A stretch of DNA of 64,000 nt from Strigops habroptila (GCF_004027225.2 NC_044278.2:76954923-77018922); one strand, 5' to 3'; positions 22,330-36,534 are shown, counted from the stretch's first letter. Program-made: numbers and translations. Notes: generated by a model not told the origin, from the sequence alone.

Positions 22330-25300
22330 ATGTTTATTTTTATACTATAATTTTGAATGAAAACTGTAAAGTGAGGGGTAAGAAGAAGTGTATGTATGTG
22401 TATTTATGTGTGTTTGTGTCTATTTGTGAGATTTAGAGTAATTTTGATATTTTATTTGTTGTATTAATTGCATACACACAATATATATTAGTCTCAAAGA
22501 TTTACCAGTACTTCTGAACTCAAGTGCCTCAGGAACTTAGGATAAAGGAAAACTCTCCAAGAATTAAGTAATGTGTTTATCTGCTTCTTCTGCACAGTCT
22601 ATGTCAATTTGGCTGTGTTTATGTTTAGAACAAAGAATATTCAGAGGTCAAAACATTTCCTCACCAGCAATAACATCTAATTAAAGAAATAATAAAGAAC
22701 ATTTTCATAGTAAAAGCAATAAAGGATTAATGTTTCCACATGGAATTTTCAAAACTACCTCTTTATATAGCTGTGAGTATGGATAAAACAGTAAAAGCTT
22801 GAGTAGTATAATGTAAATTGGAACTATTCTTGTAAAAATTTGGCTCACTATGGGACAAGTGACTGTGAATGAGATTCATTGAATCTCAATTGAGTAATTT
22901 AAAAGTTGGGCATGCAGTCCACTTTAGGTGTCTATACTTTGCATATAATCCATGGAAAGAGAGAAGGAGTGAGACCTCCAGGGAGTGATTAATCTTTAAA
23001 TAGGTATCTATTAGAACCATGATAAATATATCTCTGGAGATGCTTCCCTGTCTGTGGAGGAAATTTAGATTAATAGCAAAGATGTCTAATTTTTAGATAT
23101 TTAAACTGAGACTAAATGAATCTTACTATGTTAATTTTTCATGCACAAATATGTTGGATGAGGGCATTACAGAAACTATTTATTAGTATACCAGAACAGT
23201 ATAAATTCTCACACTGAAGCAACCCATACAAACAATATTATGATGATGCCTAGCAGGTTTTTTTTGTTGTGTTGTTGTTTGTGGGTTTTTTTTCCTGAGA
23301 AAGACTGATCATTTTCTTTAAACAAATTAAAAATTTGTTAGAAATTAGATTTGACTGCAAAATCTTTTAAACTCATATTTTTAGAATTAATGTAGATGTT
23401 ATATGCATGCAAACTCCCTAACTTCTTTATAAATTCATTCGAGATTAGAAATCCTTTCCTATAGCTAAATTATGTTATTCAGACCACTATGTCTTATCTT
23501 CTAAAGAAACCAGTTACTGCAATAATCGCCTGTATCCACTGTCCTCTTTACACTATCTATCTTTTCAGTCTCTACACCAGTTCTCATGTGGTTGGTTTTT
23601 TTTTTTTTTTTTTTTTTTTTGTTCATAAAATTTTGGTACTATTGTTCAGTGCCTTTAAAATTTGATCTCTTTTGCTGCCATCTTATCCATTACTCTTCCT
23701 TATTATTCACTGATCATACTCCACACTCTTATGTACCAATTTTCCAAGTTGCTACCTTTAAGCTACTTTCCGCATTGCATAGTGACATTTTCAGAATTAA
23801 TTAATGAATTACTCAGGGAAAAGGAACGGCATAATTTGTTTACTTTTACAGATACTAGATATTAAAGTCCAAACTCTTTTATAAAGTTATTTATGTATTA
23901 TTGTGTATGTAATTAAAATATGTAAATAAATGTCAGCAGAGCACTGTTACTTCTCAGTGTCCAACCAAGCAGTAGAAAGCTTTCAGAGAATGTAGATGTC
24001 TACATAAATAAGTTCAACCACTTCCATCTGAAACAAATGCATTACCAAAATCAAAAGCAGTTTGAGCAAACACACTCCTTCCTAGTTAAGCTTATATGTG
24101 CTTGCAGGAAATATCTGTTTGGGGACCACTAAAGGAGAGACATGAAAATAAACAAAAAGGCTTCTTAAAAGTCTCTCCAAGGAAAGGAGAACCATATTTC
24201 ACAATCAGATAAACTCAATATATATTGACAAAACAAGGGTCTACTCTTGTGTTCCCCATTAAATATTAAAGATAGAGCACAAGTATTCTGCTTGTCTGTT
24301 TGGAACTGGACTGTGGACATGATGACCTGCAGTAGATTTTTGACCTCAGGAGATTTTTTTCTTGTGATTTTATTTTGGCATTTGAACTCTCTTTTAATCC
24401 CAAAGCAGGTGATAGGAAAAGAATCTTTAAAAGTGTCCTTGAACTTCAAGAGTACACAATGTCAGTAAAGGTATGAATCCATCAGAAAATGGGAAGTAAT
24501 TTTAAGTTCTTCTAATGTTCAGATTTCAAGGTTTTGCTTGTAAAAATCAACACAACAAATATAAGTAAATATAAGTAAATAAAATCAGTTTATTATTCAT
24601 TAATATGAACTATTTCAGCAAGCCACACTTCCTAACTAAAAAAGCAGATCATACTCACAACCTTGGGAAGTTTTGCCTTGGTTCACACAAGTCTTGAGGT
24701 TTGATGTGCTATGCTTATGGCTGCCATTCAGATGGCCCTATCCTAATGTATCATAGCAGTTTTCTTAGAAATGGGACAATCCCCCATAAAATTCCCTCAC
24801 TAATTATACATTGTTGAGTAATACAACTTCCTTGTCATGCTGGCTTTGTCCTGATTGATGTAGAACACTACTTTGTAAAAGTTTTTCATGATAGCTATAC
24901 CTACCCTGTGTTAATTATTCTACACTGACAAGCAGCGTAAGTACTGGCAGCTACTATTCACTGATATACTCAGCTTGCTAACAGTTCTGGTATCAGGAGA
25001 GTCAGCTTGCTGCATCTTAATTTTCATTTGACACTTGAAACCAGTATGATACTTCTAGGAAGAGCAACTGATTTTTCTGGTTCTAGGCAACATTCCCGAC
25101 AAACCAGTACACTCTTGGCTGTTATCATTATTACTGTTTGGATATATTGTACTTTGATACTGATAATAAAGGTAAATATCTTTACCCTAATAAGAAAGGT
25201 AAAGATGGCAGAGAGTGTATTTTTTCTGGCTGCACAGGGAACTCACCAACTTTGAGTAGCACTAGTTAGCAGTAGTGAACTATACTTTCCATAGTACCAG

Positions 25301-26267
25301 GGATTAAATAAAACTTGATCACTGTCACTACAGGAGTTTTTACAGAGGAATTTGAGCACGTACATTGTTTCTATAGGTGTTATATGTGTATAAGCAGTAC
25401 AGCTTTTTCAGTGTGCATTATCAATTCCATTATAGAAACAGCATAAAATCTCATGTTTCGTTTGTGTATGAAGAACTTCTGTTCTGTCTGAACTTTGCCA
25501 GCTATGAAAAGACCTGTACATTTTTACTACCTGATCTTTTCTACAGAGCTTTGGCTGGAATCTTAATGTGGCACAAATGTGTATTCTCCAGAAGATCTTA
25601 ATTTGAGGGCAGCTGGTTCAACTGCATCTCTAATCACTGGTATATCCATTGATTTCCATCTTCCTTTTATAGCTGTGACTTCTGTTGAGCACTTTAACGT
25701 CAAGTTTTATGCTGCTGTAATACTGGATTCTGTATCATATAAGGCATGGGTAGTATATAATGGGCCATATATCAGGGGTCCTACAGCAAGACTTCAACAA
25801 GCTGCTTTGCTATACTTAACCTGTTGCATTTCTAACTATGAAACAGAAAGTGTTTTGCAGTCAATATTCATGCTCTTTAGGATGCTATTTTACCACTCAA
25901 CAATTATTTGAAATAAAAAAGGATGCTTAAATATTGTTCAGATAATAAACTTTGGAGGTTTGTGGTTTAGTAAAAGGTTTTTTGGCTTCCTATTTTAGTT
26001 TTGCCTGTATTGATTGGTTTCCAAGGCAATACTGCACTACTTTCAAACCTGACATCCAACAGGACATTTTTTTACATGTGGCTAATGTTGAAAAGTATTT
26101 GATCTCACATATCAGCGTCATTGTTCTTATAATTCTCTTGATGCTCCATGTCTTCCAACTGCATAGCTGTCTTAAAATCAGTACATGTTACAGCTTATGG
26201 CAAAAGTTACTGCTTTGCATGGCAGGATATAGTACTGCTACTCGGTACCAAGATTGTCAGAATCAAA
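22330..26267. other. AT-rich non-coding DNA
   Basis: No gene recognised in 3.9 kb. It holds a GT-rich stretch near 22390-22430 and a long poly(T) run at 23596-23620. Reading frames are short and of low complexity. Confidence 0.55.
23596..23620. repeat. poly(T) tract, 25 nt
   Basis: A single-base run with no adjoining retrotransposon body that I can recognise, so it is treated as simple repeat and not as a retrogene tail. Confidence 0.9.
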
Positions 26268-26462
26268 GAAACATAGAATCATAGAATGGTTTGGGTTGGA
26301 AGAGACCTTGAAGATCACCTAGTTCCAATGGGCAGGGATACCTACCACTAGACCAGTTTGTTCCAAACCCCATCCGATGTGGCCTTGAGCACTTCCGGGG
26401 ATGGGGCATCTAAAGCTTCTCTGGGAACCTGTTCTAGTGTCTCACCATCCACACTGGTTCCT
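26268..26462 (-). mobile_element. CR1 3' end, 5'-truncated
   Basis: It opens with the antisense tail ACATAGAATCATAGAATGG and GGTTGGAAGAGACC, then antisense ORF2 end (GGCCTTGAGCACTTCC). About 195 bp. Moderately diverged, with a short internal deletion relative to the tail of the 35.7-kb copy. Confidence 0.9.
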
Positions 26463-28689
26463 AAACTGTTCATCTTTGGATATTTACTTAACTATTTTTC
26501 CTTTTTCTGTACTTAAATATTCATTTATTCATCAATTCCATATGATTTAAAAGTAAAAATTTACAGAGATACAGCTGAGAACTGGGTTGTGTTTTCGTTT
26601 GTGTTTTGGGTTTGTTTTTTTTTTTTTTTGCTTAGTACAAGCAGTATGCCAATCAATTTGTTTTCATTTAAACATACTGGATAGTCATTAAAAGATCTTT
26701 CTAAGCTGAACATTATCACGCAAAGTGAATCAATATTGCCTTGCTTATACAAAACTGATTAGATTAGTAAATTATTTACTAAAAGACACAAATAAATTCT
26801 GCATTCAGTTTTTGCTTACCAGAATAAACATGTAATGTATAAAGAAAGGTATGATGTAACTTTAACAGGAAAGATGTAACTTTACAGAATAAAGGAAAAT
26901 ATCACTACACTTTTTTTATTATAATACCAAAAAAAAAGAAAATTTCTTTATACTCAGATTCCTACATCCAAGGCAACACCTAATGTAAACTAAATTAAAA
27001 TACATATATATTTTATTTAAAAAGTTACAGTATCAAGCTCAAATGCTACTTATTTGGAAAAAAATTCTCAAAGCTCTGAGTAGAACAAAATTTGTCCTAA
27101 TGTCTGTGGATTTACTCATTCGTAAGGATAAAAATGTTTTATTCAGGCTATCTAAAACCTAGTTTATTCATAGAATTCATGAACAACCATCACTGAAGCT
27201 AAATAAATTCCTTAAGAATATTTTGCTGTATTTTTAATTTATAATGAATTACTAGTGTGACTTTTGAATCACATTAACGAAGATGACCATTTCTCAATAT
27301 TGCTGGTGATAGAAATAGGCAGAAATTAGTGACAGAAATAAGAGAATGTGAAATAATAATTCATGTTAAGAATTTCTGAAGGAACTGATATCCTATTGCA
27401 TAACTAACATCAAATTTCTTTCTGTTATTTTCTAATCTTAGAACACACATCAAATTTCTTTCTGCTATTTTCTAATCTTAGAACACAGTTTCAGTGTTTG
27501 ACCCTATCTGTTTTTGAAAGATGGTCCCCATATACCTGTTCTTAAGTCAGTTCCAGAAGCAGTTGCCTGCCTTTAATGGATTTCTTTAGACTTTGAATCA
27601 GGTCCTCTCTGAATAGTTGTTATGAAATGTCTATTTAGGAAATAATGAAGGAGTCAGTAAGCACAAGAGGAGTTCATCAACAAATAAACTGCGTAAAGGA
27701 GAATAAATGTAATATACTCTGTTTCCACCCAAGCTTCATGTATCTGAACAGCATGACAAAGAGCCTTCAATGTCACCACGTGCTCTGCAGCAGACAGCTC
27801 CGTGGTCTTGTAATGCTAGTTCACCTGTGTGGTGATTCAATCTGTGTGGCTCAAGGTACTTGGTAACATTTTGGATAGAGTTGAGGGCCTGCTGGGAGAG
27901 CTAGGACACTTGCTAAATTTCCTGGAGCCCTGGTTTGTGGAAGTGAAGAAAAAACATTGTTAACCTATTTACGTGCTGATTGCATTAGGAAAGTCTGCCT
28001 TTCCCTCACGTTTTGCCTTTCCTTTCCTAAAGGTTTCAGGCATTGGTTATACCTTCTCCCGCTTGTTGGGAGAAATCTAGCCTTTACAGACAGTTCCTCT
28101 TCCAAAGTAATTGAGAGTATCTAGGATAGTTTCAAACCAGTTGCTGATGGACTGTATCCACAACAAAAGAAAAGGTCTTTGGGTTTTCTTTTTTAAGAAG
28201 ATGAACAACTGTAACGCGACAAATCAGCATTTAGGAGGACAATAGGGATGGACAACAGGAGTGGAAGGTAAATCACCAAAGTATCTTTTCCCAGTAAAGA
28301 ATTAAGTTAGCATTTCTGGAACACTTTATGATTTTTTTAGACATTAAGTTCACTTTTTAAAAGAGGTATTACTCAGGGTTTTTTTTTTATTTCAAATTAA
28401 ACAAAGCAGGAAAAAGTAATAATTAATTCCAAACCAATCCCTTCTTCAGGAGGACATTAAGGTTCAGATACAAAGAAAGAAAGAAGCCAGAGTCCTGAGG
28501 AAGAAAAAAAGAGCTCAGTCACACAATATGTAGAGCATTCTATGAGCTGCTGAGCTTTCTTATCTCTCAGTGAACACACAAGTTCATATGATATTGCAAA
28601 ATATGAGAGGATTGAAACAAAAGGCACGAAATAAGAATTAGGGGGAAAAAACCACCAAAAAACATTTTATTCAAACTAGAGGAGAAATT
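26463..28689. other. AT-rich non-coding DNA
   Basis: No gene recognised. It holds the 40-bp tandem duplication at 27408-27487. Confidence 0.55.
27408..27487. repeat. two-copy 40-bp tandem duplication
   Basis: Units 27408-27447 and 27448-27487 begin CATCAAATTTCTTTCTG and end TTAGAACACA, and differ at one position (T/C). Size and degree of divergence resemble the unrelated duplication at 1063-1142. Confidence 0.92.
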
Positions 28690-29190
28690 ACCAGTTCCAT
28701 CTGAGTGGAGGCATCAGATTTCTCAGAGGCTGTCTCAGTAGACACATTGGTCAAGTGTCCCACCATTGTGGCAGAGACCTAGAGCGCTTAGTGCTTTCCT
28801 GAGGTGTGGACCAATTTGCAGACTGCAGAGACCACCCCACATGCCCTGCCTACCTGAACTGCGGCACAAACTGCTGTGCCACGTCCTTCTGATACACCAT
28901 GTCCTGTTTGCCAACCCTGGTCACTTAGAGCCGTTTAAATCACCTCCAGCTACGCCTGGCTACGCCCCCCACTCCCCTGATTGTCTGCTGAGAGCTGTGG
29001 TGTCCGGATGGGGCTCTGGGCTGCTGTTTGGGTGTCCCTGGGCTCAGAAACTGCCTGTACAGCTCAGATCTAAAGCTCAAACCCTGGGCTTGCCTCGGTC
29101 ACTGCTGCTGCCACTGTTGCCTCTGCTGCCGCTGATGCTGTCTTGCCGGGATTTTGTAGCCTTGAAACCTCTTCCTTTATAGAAAGCACT
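28690..29190 (-). mobile_element. probable CR1 5' region (5' UTR and ORF1 start), antisense
   Basis: This 0.5-kb block is distinctly richer in G+C and CpG than its surroundings. On the minus strand GACGTGGCACAGCAGTTTGT parallels GGCGTGGCGCAGCAGTTCGC in copy B (59020-59039), followed by an AGGCAGGGC stretch. Further on, an ATG near 28769 opens MVGHLTNVSTE ... STQMEL, comparable in layout to MVSARL ... GTQTE of copy B ORF1. I therefore read it as the 5' part of a different CR1 subfamily with no 3' end attached. The plus-strand 138-codon leucine-rich frame at 28766-29182 would be an antisense shadow. Alternative: a GC-rich host exon or retrocopy. Confidence 0.45.
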
Positions 29191-30440
29191 ATATTTAAAA
29201 ATAACAACAAAGTGAAAGTGACAGTTGTTACATTTCTTCAGGCATAGAACAGTATATATATATATGCACCATTCTTATGCTTTAAGTGTATCTTCTTTTT
29301 AGTGTACTTACATATATATATTTGGTTCCCCCAAATAGCCTGGTGAGAGCAAAACAGAACCAACTGTTGGATGTTTTGATATAAGGAGACTCCAAAAATA
29401 TTCTATGATCACATGCATTTTTTTTATGCATTACCATCACTTTCTGAGTCTTCCAAACTTATTGTTCTGTTTTGTGTGAAGGGGAGTGTTTCACATTAAA
29501 CAAATTAAATCCATGGGATTTTCATTTTGGAAAGAATTTAAGAGAAAAAAAAAATCACTTAAATGCTAATAATTTTCCAGTCAAGTCATCAATCAAAATT
29601 CAGTTATTCAGGTATCCCTATATGGTTGTCCGTGTCCAGCTGCTCTCCTGCTAGAAGCAGAAATGATTATCTGCAATTGCTACCAAAGCTGTTAAGTCTA
29701 GTGAGAAGTGGTCCTTAATTTACAGCTCCATCACCAACTCAGTTTTGAGCACTGGGTGAGGTAAACAACTATTTGTTTTCCAGCTATTAATTTTGTGTTA
29801 CTGCCCATCAGAGATGGAAGCATAGAATAAAATAAGAATTACTGTATTTTCTTATTGTTGCTTTTATTTTCAAGGGTTCAACGACCAAACTTTTTTTTTT
29901 TTTTATGTATACACTTCATCCTGCTCTTGAAAACTAATGATTCTTACATGTACTAATTAAAGTAAAGAAATAGTAAAGAAACATGGTAGAACACCTCTGG
30001 CATATGAATACATGAAGTGGTTGTGTTCAGTAAAATGAATAAAAGTCTCAGAATTATTAATTGTGCCACAGATGTTACTGCTTCAGGAAGGGAATAACAA
30101 AAAGACATATTATCAAGAATAATAAAATAGTTGCATAAGAGATTTCTTGAGAGATATTTCTGAATTCAAAAAGCTGTGTGTGGGAAAAAACTCTGAAGGT
30201 ACTTGAAGAAAAATACATATAGGATCATAGAGGCTGTTAGGGTGGCAACATGGCTTAGGGGAGGCATGTAATATGAGGGTATGCGATGAATGTTATGAAA
30301 GTTAAAGACAAATAATTTGAGTTAGAAAACCAAGTTATTAGGAGGATGAAAAGCTATGAATAGACTACCCAATGGTACTTTTGTTCAAGGAGGAGGATTG
30401 GTAGCAAAGTCCTGTTCTAAACACCACTATCTCATCTCAG
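29191..30440. other. AT-rich non-coding DNA
   Basis: No gene recognised. Short TA repeats (near 29253 and 29311) are the only structure noted. Confidence 0.55.
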
Positions 30441-30444
30441 TTAA

Positions 30445-30640
30445 AGGTGTGGTAAAAGCATTGGAAAAGGTTGCCTAGGAAGGCTGTAGACTTGCCACCC
30501 TGGACATGGTCAAAACCAAGCCGGATAAGATTCTGATCAACCCACTCTAACTTTGAAGCTAGGCTGCTTCAAGCATGAGGTTGAACCAGATGACCTCCAG
30601 GAACTCCTTCCAATTTGAATTATTCTGAAACTATGATTCA
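30445..30640 (+). mobile_element. old CR1 3' end
   Basis: Diverged plus-strand tail: GCATTGGAAAAGGTTGCCTA (the end of ORF2, equivalent to GGAATGGGTTGCCCAGG), then GAACCAGATGACCTCCAGGA and the decayed tail ATTCTGAAACTATGATTC. Its diagnostic bases place it with older CR1 subfamilies. How far it extends upstream is unclear. Confidence 0.8.
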
Positions 30641-33600
30641 GCTTGTCACAGATTGTTCTGAAACAGTTGGCAAGATAAAACTTTTAAGAAATTAACATAG
30701 TGTTCCCTGGAAGAAATTTTTAGAGTGTTTAAGTACATAGTGAACATGACAGTTGAATAAGAATTTCTGCTCTTTAAAAAATTGTGCATTTTCTATGATC
30801 TTCCACCCATATATAGAATGAAAAAACAAGAGACCACTTTTTTAAATTTCCCAAAAAGCAAAATTCTGCAAACAGCAACAACAATAAAATTGTTGATAAT
30901 GATCAAAAAGCTGCCCTCTGCAAAACCTTTTTCACAATATTATAATCTTGTCTTAAAATGAGCTCTTTAAGTCTTTCTTCCCAGAAAGCTCTAAATACAA
31001 CATTCCTCTATGTTACATTCCATGCTTAAGTGAGCAATATCTTACAGAAATTTGAATCCTAATGTGTCTGAATAATTCAGCTGTTCCATCATTATCAGTC
31101 ATGATCGTTTTTGTATTTGTATTACAATATGAGGTAAAATACTAAAATGTGTATAGCAGATAATCTGAACTTGTATGGTAGTCCTTTGTGAATGTACAGT
31201 AGTGAATTTAGTGTAACAGCACCAAAAGCATTACAAATTCTTTTTATACTTACTTAGCAGTTTAGGAAAAAAAAAAAAAAAAGAAACAGAATGGACCACA
31301 GTAGAAAACAGCTTGAACAGCTGCCTGAGACTTAGGAAACATCAGAGCTTTAGGATCCCTGCCCTTCTGGAAAAGAGAAGGGCATTACTACTTAACCTAT
31401 GCTGTCTCTAAAACTCCAATAGAAAAACCTTCAGTCTTAATTTTTTCAATTATTTTGGGGGGGGGGGGTGGAACGAACCACACCAAAACTTACTCTAACA
31501 TCTAGCTCAATAAATAAACTGCAAGAACATAGAACTGAAAATCTTGTTTCACATTCTCTTTCACAGACACACGTAGAAATTCTTAATTTAAGATGTTATA
31601 AGTCTTTTGTTTAACTTAAAGAATTATCTTGGAAATCACTCTTGCATTTCACCATAGTAGTTTTTAGAGAATTGTTATTTATTTATACTACATGAGTTTT
31701 CAGCATGTGCAACTAATATACTTTTTGTAAATTTGCCAAACTAATTTGAAATTATGTGCCTGGAGAACAGAGCTGCATATAACTACTGGTAAATAACCAC
31801 AACATCAACAGAAAACAGCTCTACTTCTTGACAACGATACTCAGCACTGGATGATATATGCTTCAGTGAAAAAGCTGGTAAATGTACAGCCAGTATAAAT
31901 ATGACCAGTGGATCCATATATATGTAATGAATACTTCAATTAAGCATGAATATTTCAATTTAATATAGAAATAATATGCTGAATTTCATTGGTCTTCATT
32001 ACTTAGAAGATTGATAATATAATAGGTTTTTTTCTCTGTGGTTGTAGCCTAAAAATACCAAAATGCTACTTGCAAGAGCATGTGAAAGTCTTTCCCTCAC
32101 TAACTATTGAATGCTATGTGATACAGTATTTCATAATATAAGCCATCAGAGAGTGGGAGGTGTCCTTTTCTTTAAAGGACAAAAGATGAAGTTCTGGTGC
32201 TTTTAAGGCTACTTAAACAGCAAAAAATCAGTTTTGTAAGAAATTCTACTGGTGAATAAATTGTGTATTATATGTTCCATTCAGGGTGGAAAAATACATT
32301 CTGGGGAAAAAAAGTACATTGGTAGTCACAATGTGTTCTGGCTTATGTATTGTGTAGAAATTGATCTGTCTCTAGCTTGTTATTAAAAGCAGGAAAAAAA
32401 ATGAGGAAGTAAGTAAAAAACATTTTTCAAGTGTTAGCAGCTGCAAAAAGTGTGTATTATCTCAAAGAACTTTAGACTGAAGCAAAATTTCAGATTTCAG
32501 GGTGTTACACTCTCAATCTGCTTTATGTAATGATATGCTGAAATGATAAAATGACAACTAAACTCCAGAGCCTGAAAGGGATGTATGTTAACTTTTAGAC
32601 ATAAGGCCTTCATTCATTTACTTTGAATCATTTTCAGGTAGAACTAAAGAGCAGAATAGCACAAATCAGGTGTTTACCTTTACAGAGTAGCCTCCTGCCA
32701 TCACTGAAGTCTCTGTGACTGAAATCTAGGGGATGATAGGCTTATTTTCATTTGAATAAATTTGTGGTGTTTACAATACATGAGGGATGGATATGACCCT
32801 ACATTTTATGTGTGCTGTCCCTGTCTGTGACTGCTTCTTCTAGTGCTCAGTTGTAATTCCAGGCACAAGCTGTGACTGGCCAAAGCAACTGCTTCTTCGT
32901 CCTGTTCCATAGAGTACAAACATCCAGGTTCACAGTTTCTGTCCTCATGTTCTTCTTGCCTGGGCATATGTGGAGCTGCATTCCTTCTTCTTCTAACTCA
33001 CCAGGTGAAGTATGATTCCCGTGTTAGCTTTCAGTGTTTTGATTCTTCAATTCGAGGACTGTAATCTTATGGTCTTCTAAATCTTTGGTGTCATATTAGT
33101 ATTTTAGCATTTTAGCATTCTAAACTTGTTTTTTAAATGATTTTTTTCCATAGCTAATTTTATATATATAACGTTATTTATACAGTTTGTATTTCTTCTG
33201 TTTTCCTTTACTGTCCAAGGTCCTTTTCATGATCCACATGCTCGGAAGCCTGACTCCCTTCTACAGTCCTAATCAGACCCATGTTTTCCGTTTTGTTCTG
33301 TCATGATGATGCAAGTTGCATTGAAAAATCACCTACATGAACTTCTCCACAGCAAAGACTGTCCATGTAATCTTTTGCTATAGTCAATATGGACAATATG
33401 AGGTAATGCACTCTCCTGTTACTCTGTTCAGCTTCAATTTTTTTGAGAGGTAAGATACTCAAGGTACTCTATTTTTTTTTAAGAGGTAAGATACTCTAGT
33501 TATTAAACTCTTATCTCAACCCATGGGGTTTGCATTCTTTCAAATGATGAGTGATAGAGCTGACTTCAGAAAGGAGGAGTCGAGGCAAATCAGCATCAGG

Positions 33601-35714
33601 CATTGCAGCAATGGTTTTGAACATATTGTGAAGAAAGAAGCATACTGCTAAGGGAAAATGCTGTGGTTAAGATCATCTCAGTAGTGTTTCAGGCAGACTG
33701 ATATTTAAAGTCTGGGGAGGTACTTCAAGCCAAGTACTTCAAATACCATGCAATCAACAGTTTATTTTACCAGCCAAGCCAGATGAGCTTTGATAGAATG
33801 TTTAGAGCCTGGCAAACTTGCTTGAATGTTGAATGTGTCCTGCAGCTGCTGAAATTTTAAGGGGATGAATAGGCTGTAGTGAATTCAAAGGCAGTTAATT
33901 TGGCCCAAAGGTGAAGTGACAGCTTAACCTGCTAGTCATGTAAATATAGGCTTTGTAATAAAATAAATAACATGTGTTGGATTTTTTTTTTTATTTAAAT
34001 GGATACAAGATGAAGATAACCTCTGATGTTTTTTGGTTATGACTGCCATTTTTTTTTTTTTCATGCCATGGGGACACCTTTCTCTAATTAAAATTTCAAA
34101 TAAAATTAGCAAAAAATATTTTCATTTCACTCAGGGATGCTCAAAACTTCTCCTAAGTGATGTGTGCTAAGATCAGAGGCTATTTTTCTAAGTAAAAAGA
34201 GCTTGCAGCATGAGCAGGTAACACAGAAGGCTCTGAGCCAAGACGCTGCTAAGACAGCAAATGTTACAGGAGATCATGCCAAGGAATATGAACTTCCTAA
34301 CAAAATGCAGCCATCTTTTAAGTGATTCTGAATGTGTTAGAGTTGGCAGTTCACCTACATACTGCTATCCAAACTTCCTGTTTCCATTGTGCCTTTCATT
34401 CAGATCAAATGCCCTGTTCTGAATGAAGTGATGGTCTACTGCACAAGCAATATCAGTCATTGTGACAAATGCAAGGGGAATTTGTACACAAGTATCTTGA
34501 AAAGAAAGAATCTGTTAAAATAGCAGGCAATATCAACCAAATGTTTAAGGAAGAAAAGGGCAAAGGAAATGGAAGAATGAATGAAATAATTGAAAATAAG
34601 GACCATGAAAGAACTCTCAGATTTTGGGGAAGCTGATACATGACAAATGCTCAAACCAGGATCAATACACACTACGTGGAAAAAGAAACCCAAAATCCAG
34701 ATTGACTAGAGGTAGAATTTTAGGCAGTTTAGATTGGAAAAATCTTGTGGCTACAGAAATGAGAGGGGGAAAAAAAAAAATCTAGTTTTTATGATGCCTA
34801 TATGCAATCTGTATGTATGTGGAACATAAGGGAAAAGGTACAGACAAAAAAAACAGTGGTCCTACGTTGCTGTTAAAATGAATTATGACAAACTTTCATC
34901 TGGTGCTATGCATTGGACATTGTTCCTCAACACCTCATGCAGCCCATTTTACACTTTAGATGAATTCAGCTTTTCTGATTCTCATAGTTACCAGTTTATC
35001 CCATCTTCCAGTTACCTAAATAATAGGAAAACAGTTATAATATGTGGTTTAAATATTCCTCCTGCTGTGTGTCTGTTCTATATTCAAAATAATACAATCT
35101 GAATTTTGACTATGATCATATCTATATTCTTGTTTTTTGTTTCACTTTAAAGTTGCAATACATCGATCAGTGCTTTTTTTTTTAGTTTTTCAGTAATGAA
35201 TCTAACATTTCTCTTTCAAGCCATTGAAGTATCTATACCAGTTGTATTTTAATGAGATTATGTCCAAGACTTGTCTTATTACAGAAAAACAATAACTGAG
35301 AAAAATTAAAACAACAAACAGGGATTTTCACAGTTTACTGGTGGGAATTTGAGGTACAGAAAAATGGCAAAAACAGTTCAGAGTAGTAATATCTAAAATT
35401 CTAAAATAATTAATTTCTTTGGAAAATTCTTCTGAACAGACTTTGGTTAGGCAGGAACAATATGTGAAACCGGGGACCTTTTTTTCCTTTAGCTCAGACT
35501 CTTACCTTCATTTTATTTCAGCTTTTCTTTCGGATAAAAAAGCATTTCATATCCAAACAGAAAATTACGGGGGAAAATATTTAATTCTAAAATATCTAAA
35601 ATTCCAAGAGAATCTTAAGTTAAAATGAAATATGTTGATATTTTATGGTCATAGTTTTAAAAGAAACAAAAATTATAAGAAAGTACATTTCTTTACCAGT
35701 TGAATATATCTTAT
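30641..35714. other. AT-rich non-coding DNA, 5 kb
   Basis: No gene or transposon recognised. Features noted: a G12 run at 31457-31468, several poly(A) and poly(T) runs, and a 15-bp repeated motif (AGAGGTAAGATACTC at 33446 and 33482). Confidence 0.5.
31457..31468 (+). repeat. poly(G) run, 12 nt
   Basis: Twelve uninterrupted G in an AT-rich context. Such runs are unstable, and the count may be an assembly or sequencing estimate. Confidence 0.85.
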
Positions 35715-36534
35715 AGAATCATAGAATCATAGAATCGTAAGGGTTGGAAAGGACCTTAAGATCATCTAGTTCCAACCCCCCTGCCATGGGCAGGGACACC
35801 TTGCTCTAAACCACGTGGCTCAAGGCTCTGCCCAACCTGGCCTTGAACACCGCCAGGGATGGAGCATCCACAACCTCCCTGGGCAACCCATTCCAGTGCT
35901 TCACCACCCTCACTGTAAAGAACTTCTTCCTTGTATCTAACCTAAACTTCCCCTGTTTAAGTTTGAAGCCATTACCCCTTGTCCTACCACTACAGTCCCT
36001 AAGGAAGAGTCCCTCCCCAGCATCCTTGTAGACCCCCTTCAGATACTGGAAGGCTGCTATGAGGTCACCACGCAGCCTTCTCTTCTCCAGGCTGAACAGC
36101 CCCAACTTTCTCAGCCTGTCTTCATATGGGAGGTGCTCCAGCCCTCTTATCATCCTCGTGGCCCTCCTCTGGACTCGCTCCAACAGCTCCATGTCCTTTT
36201 TATGTTGAGGACACCAGAACTGTACACAGTACTCCAAGTGAGGTCTCACGAGAGCAGAGTAGAGGGGCAGGATCACCTCCTTCGACCTGCTGGTCACGCT
36301 TCTTTTGATGCAGCCCAGGATACGGCTGGCTTTCTGGGCTGCAAGCGCACACTGCTGGCTCATGTTAAGCTTCTCATCAACCAACACCCCCAAGTCCTTC
36401 TCTGCAGGGCTGCTCTGAATCTCTTCTCTGCCCAGCCTGTAGCAGTGCCTGGGGTTGCCCCGACCCAGGTGTAGGACCTTGCACTTGGCTTGGTTAAACT
36501 TCATAAGGTTGGCATCGGCCCACCTCACAAGCGT
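35715..36534 (-). mobile_element. young CR1 LINE, 5'-truncated
   Basis: The antisense tail (AGAATCATAGAATCATAGAA) at the left is followed by 3' UTR and ORF2 C-terminus, ending at 36534 just downstream of the RT catalytic block. About 820 bp. Very close in sequence to the fragment at 11066-11990 and to copy B, so it belongs to the same recent subfamily. Confidence 0.95.
35806..36534 (-). pseudogene. CR1 ORF2 C-terminal fragment, uninterrupted
   Basis: About 242 codons are open from the truncation point to the natural stop, without an ATG of their own. It shows [34 protein letters not shown] and [11 protein letters not shown] in order. It lacks the endonuclease and the RT palm. The absence of stops indicates a recent insertion, not selection. 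Confidence 0.88.

Noticed and set aside
28766..29182. A 138-codon leucine- and proline-rich frame
   Set aside because: No recognisable domain, high GC explains the lack of stops, and the opposite strand resembles a CR1 5' region.
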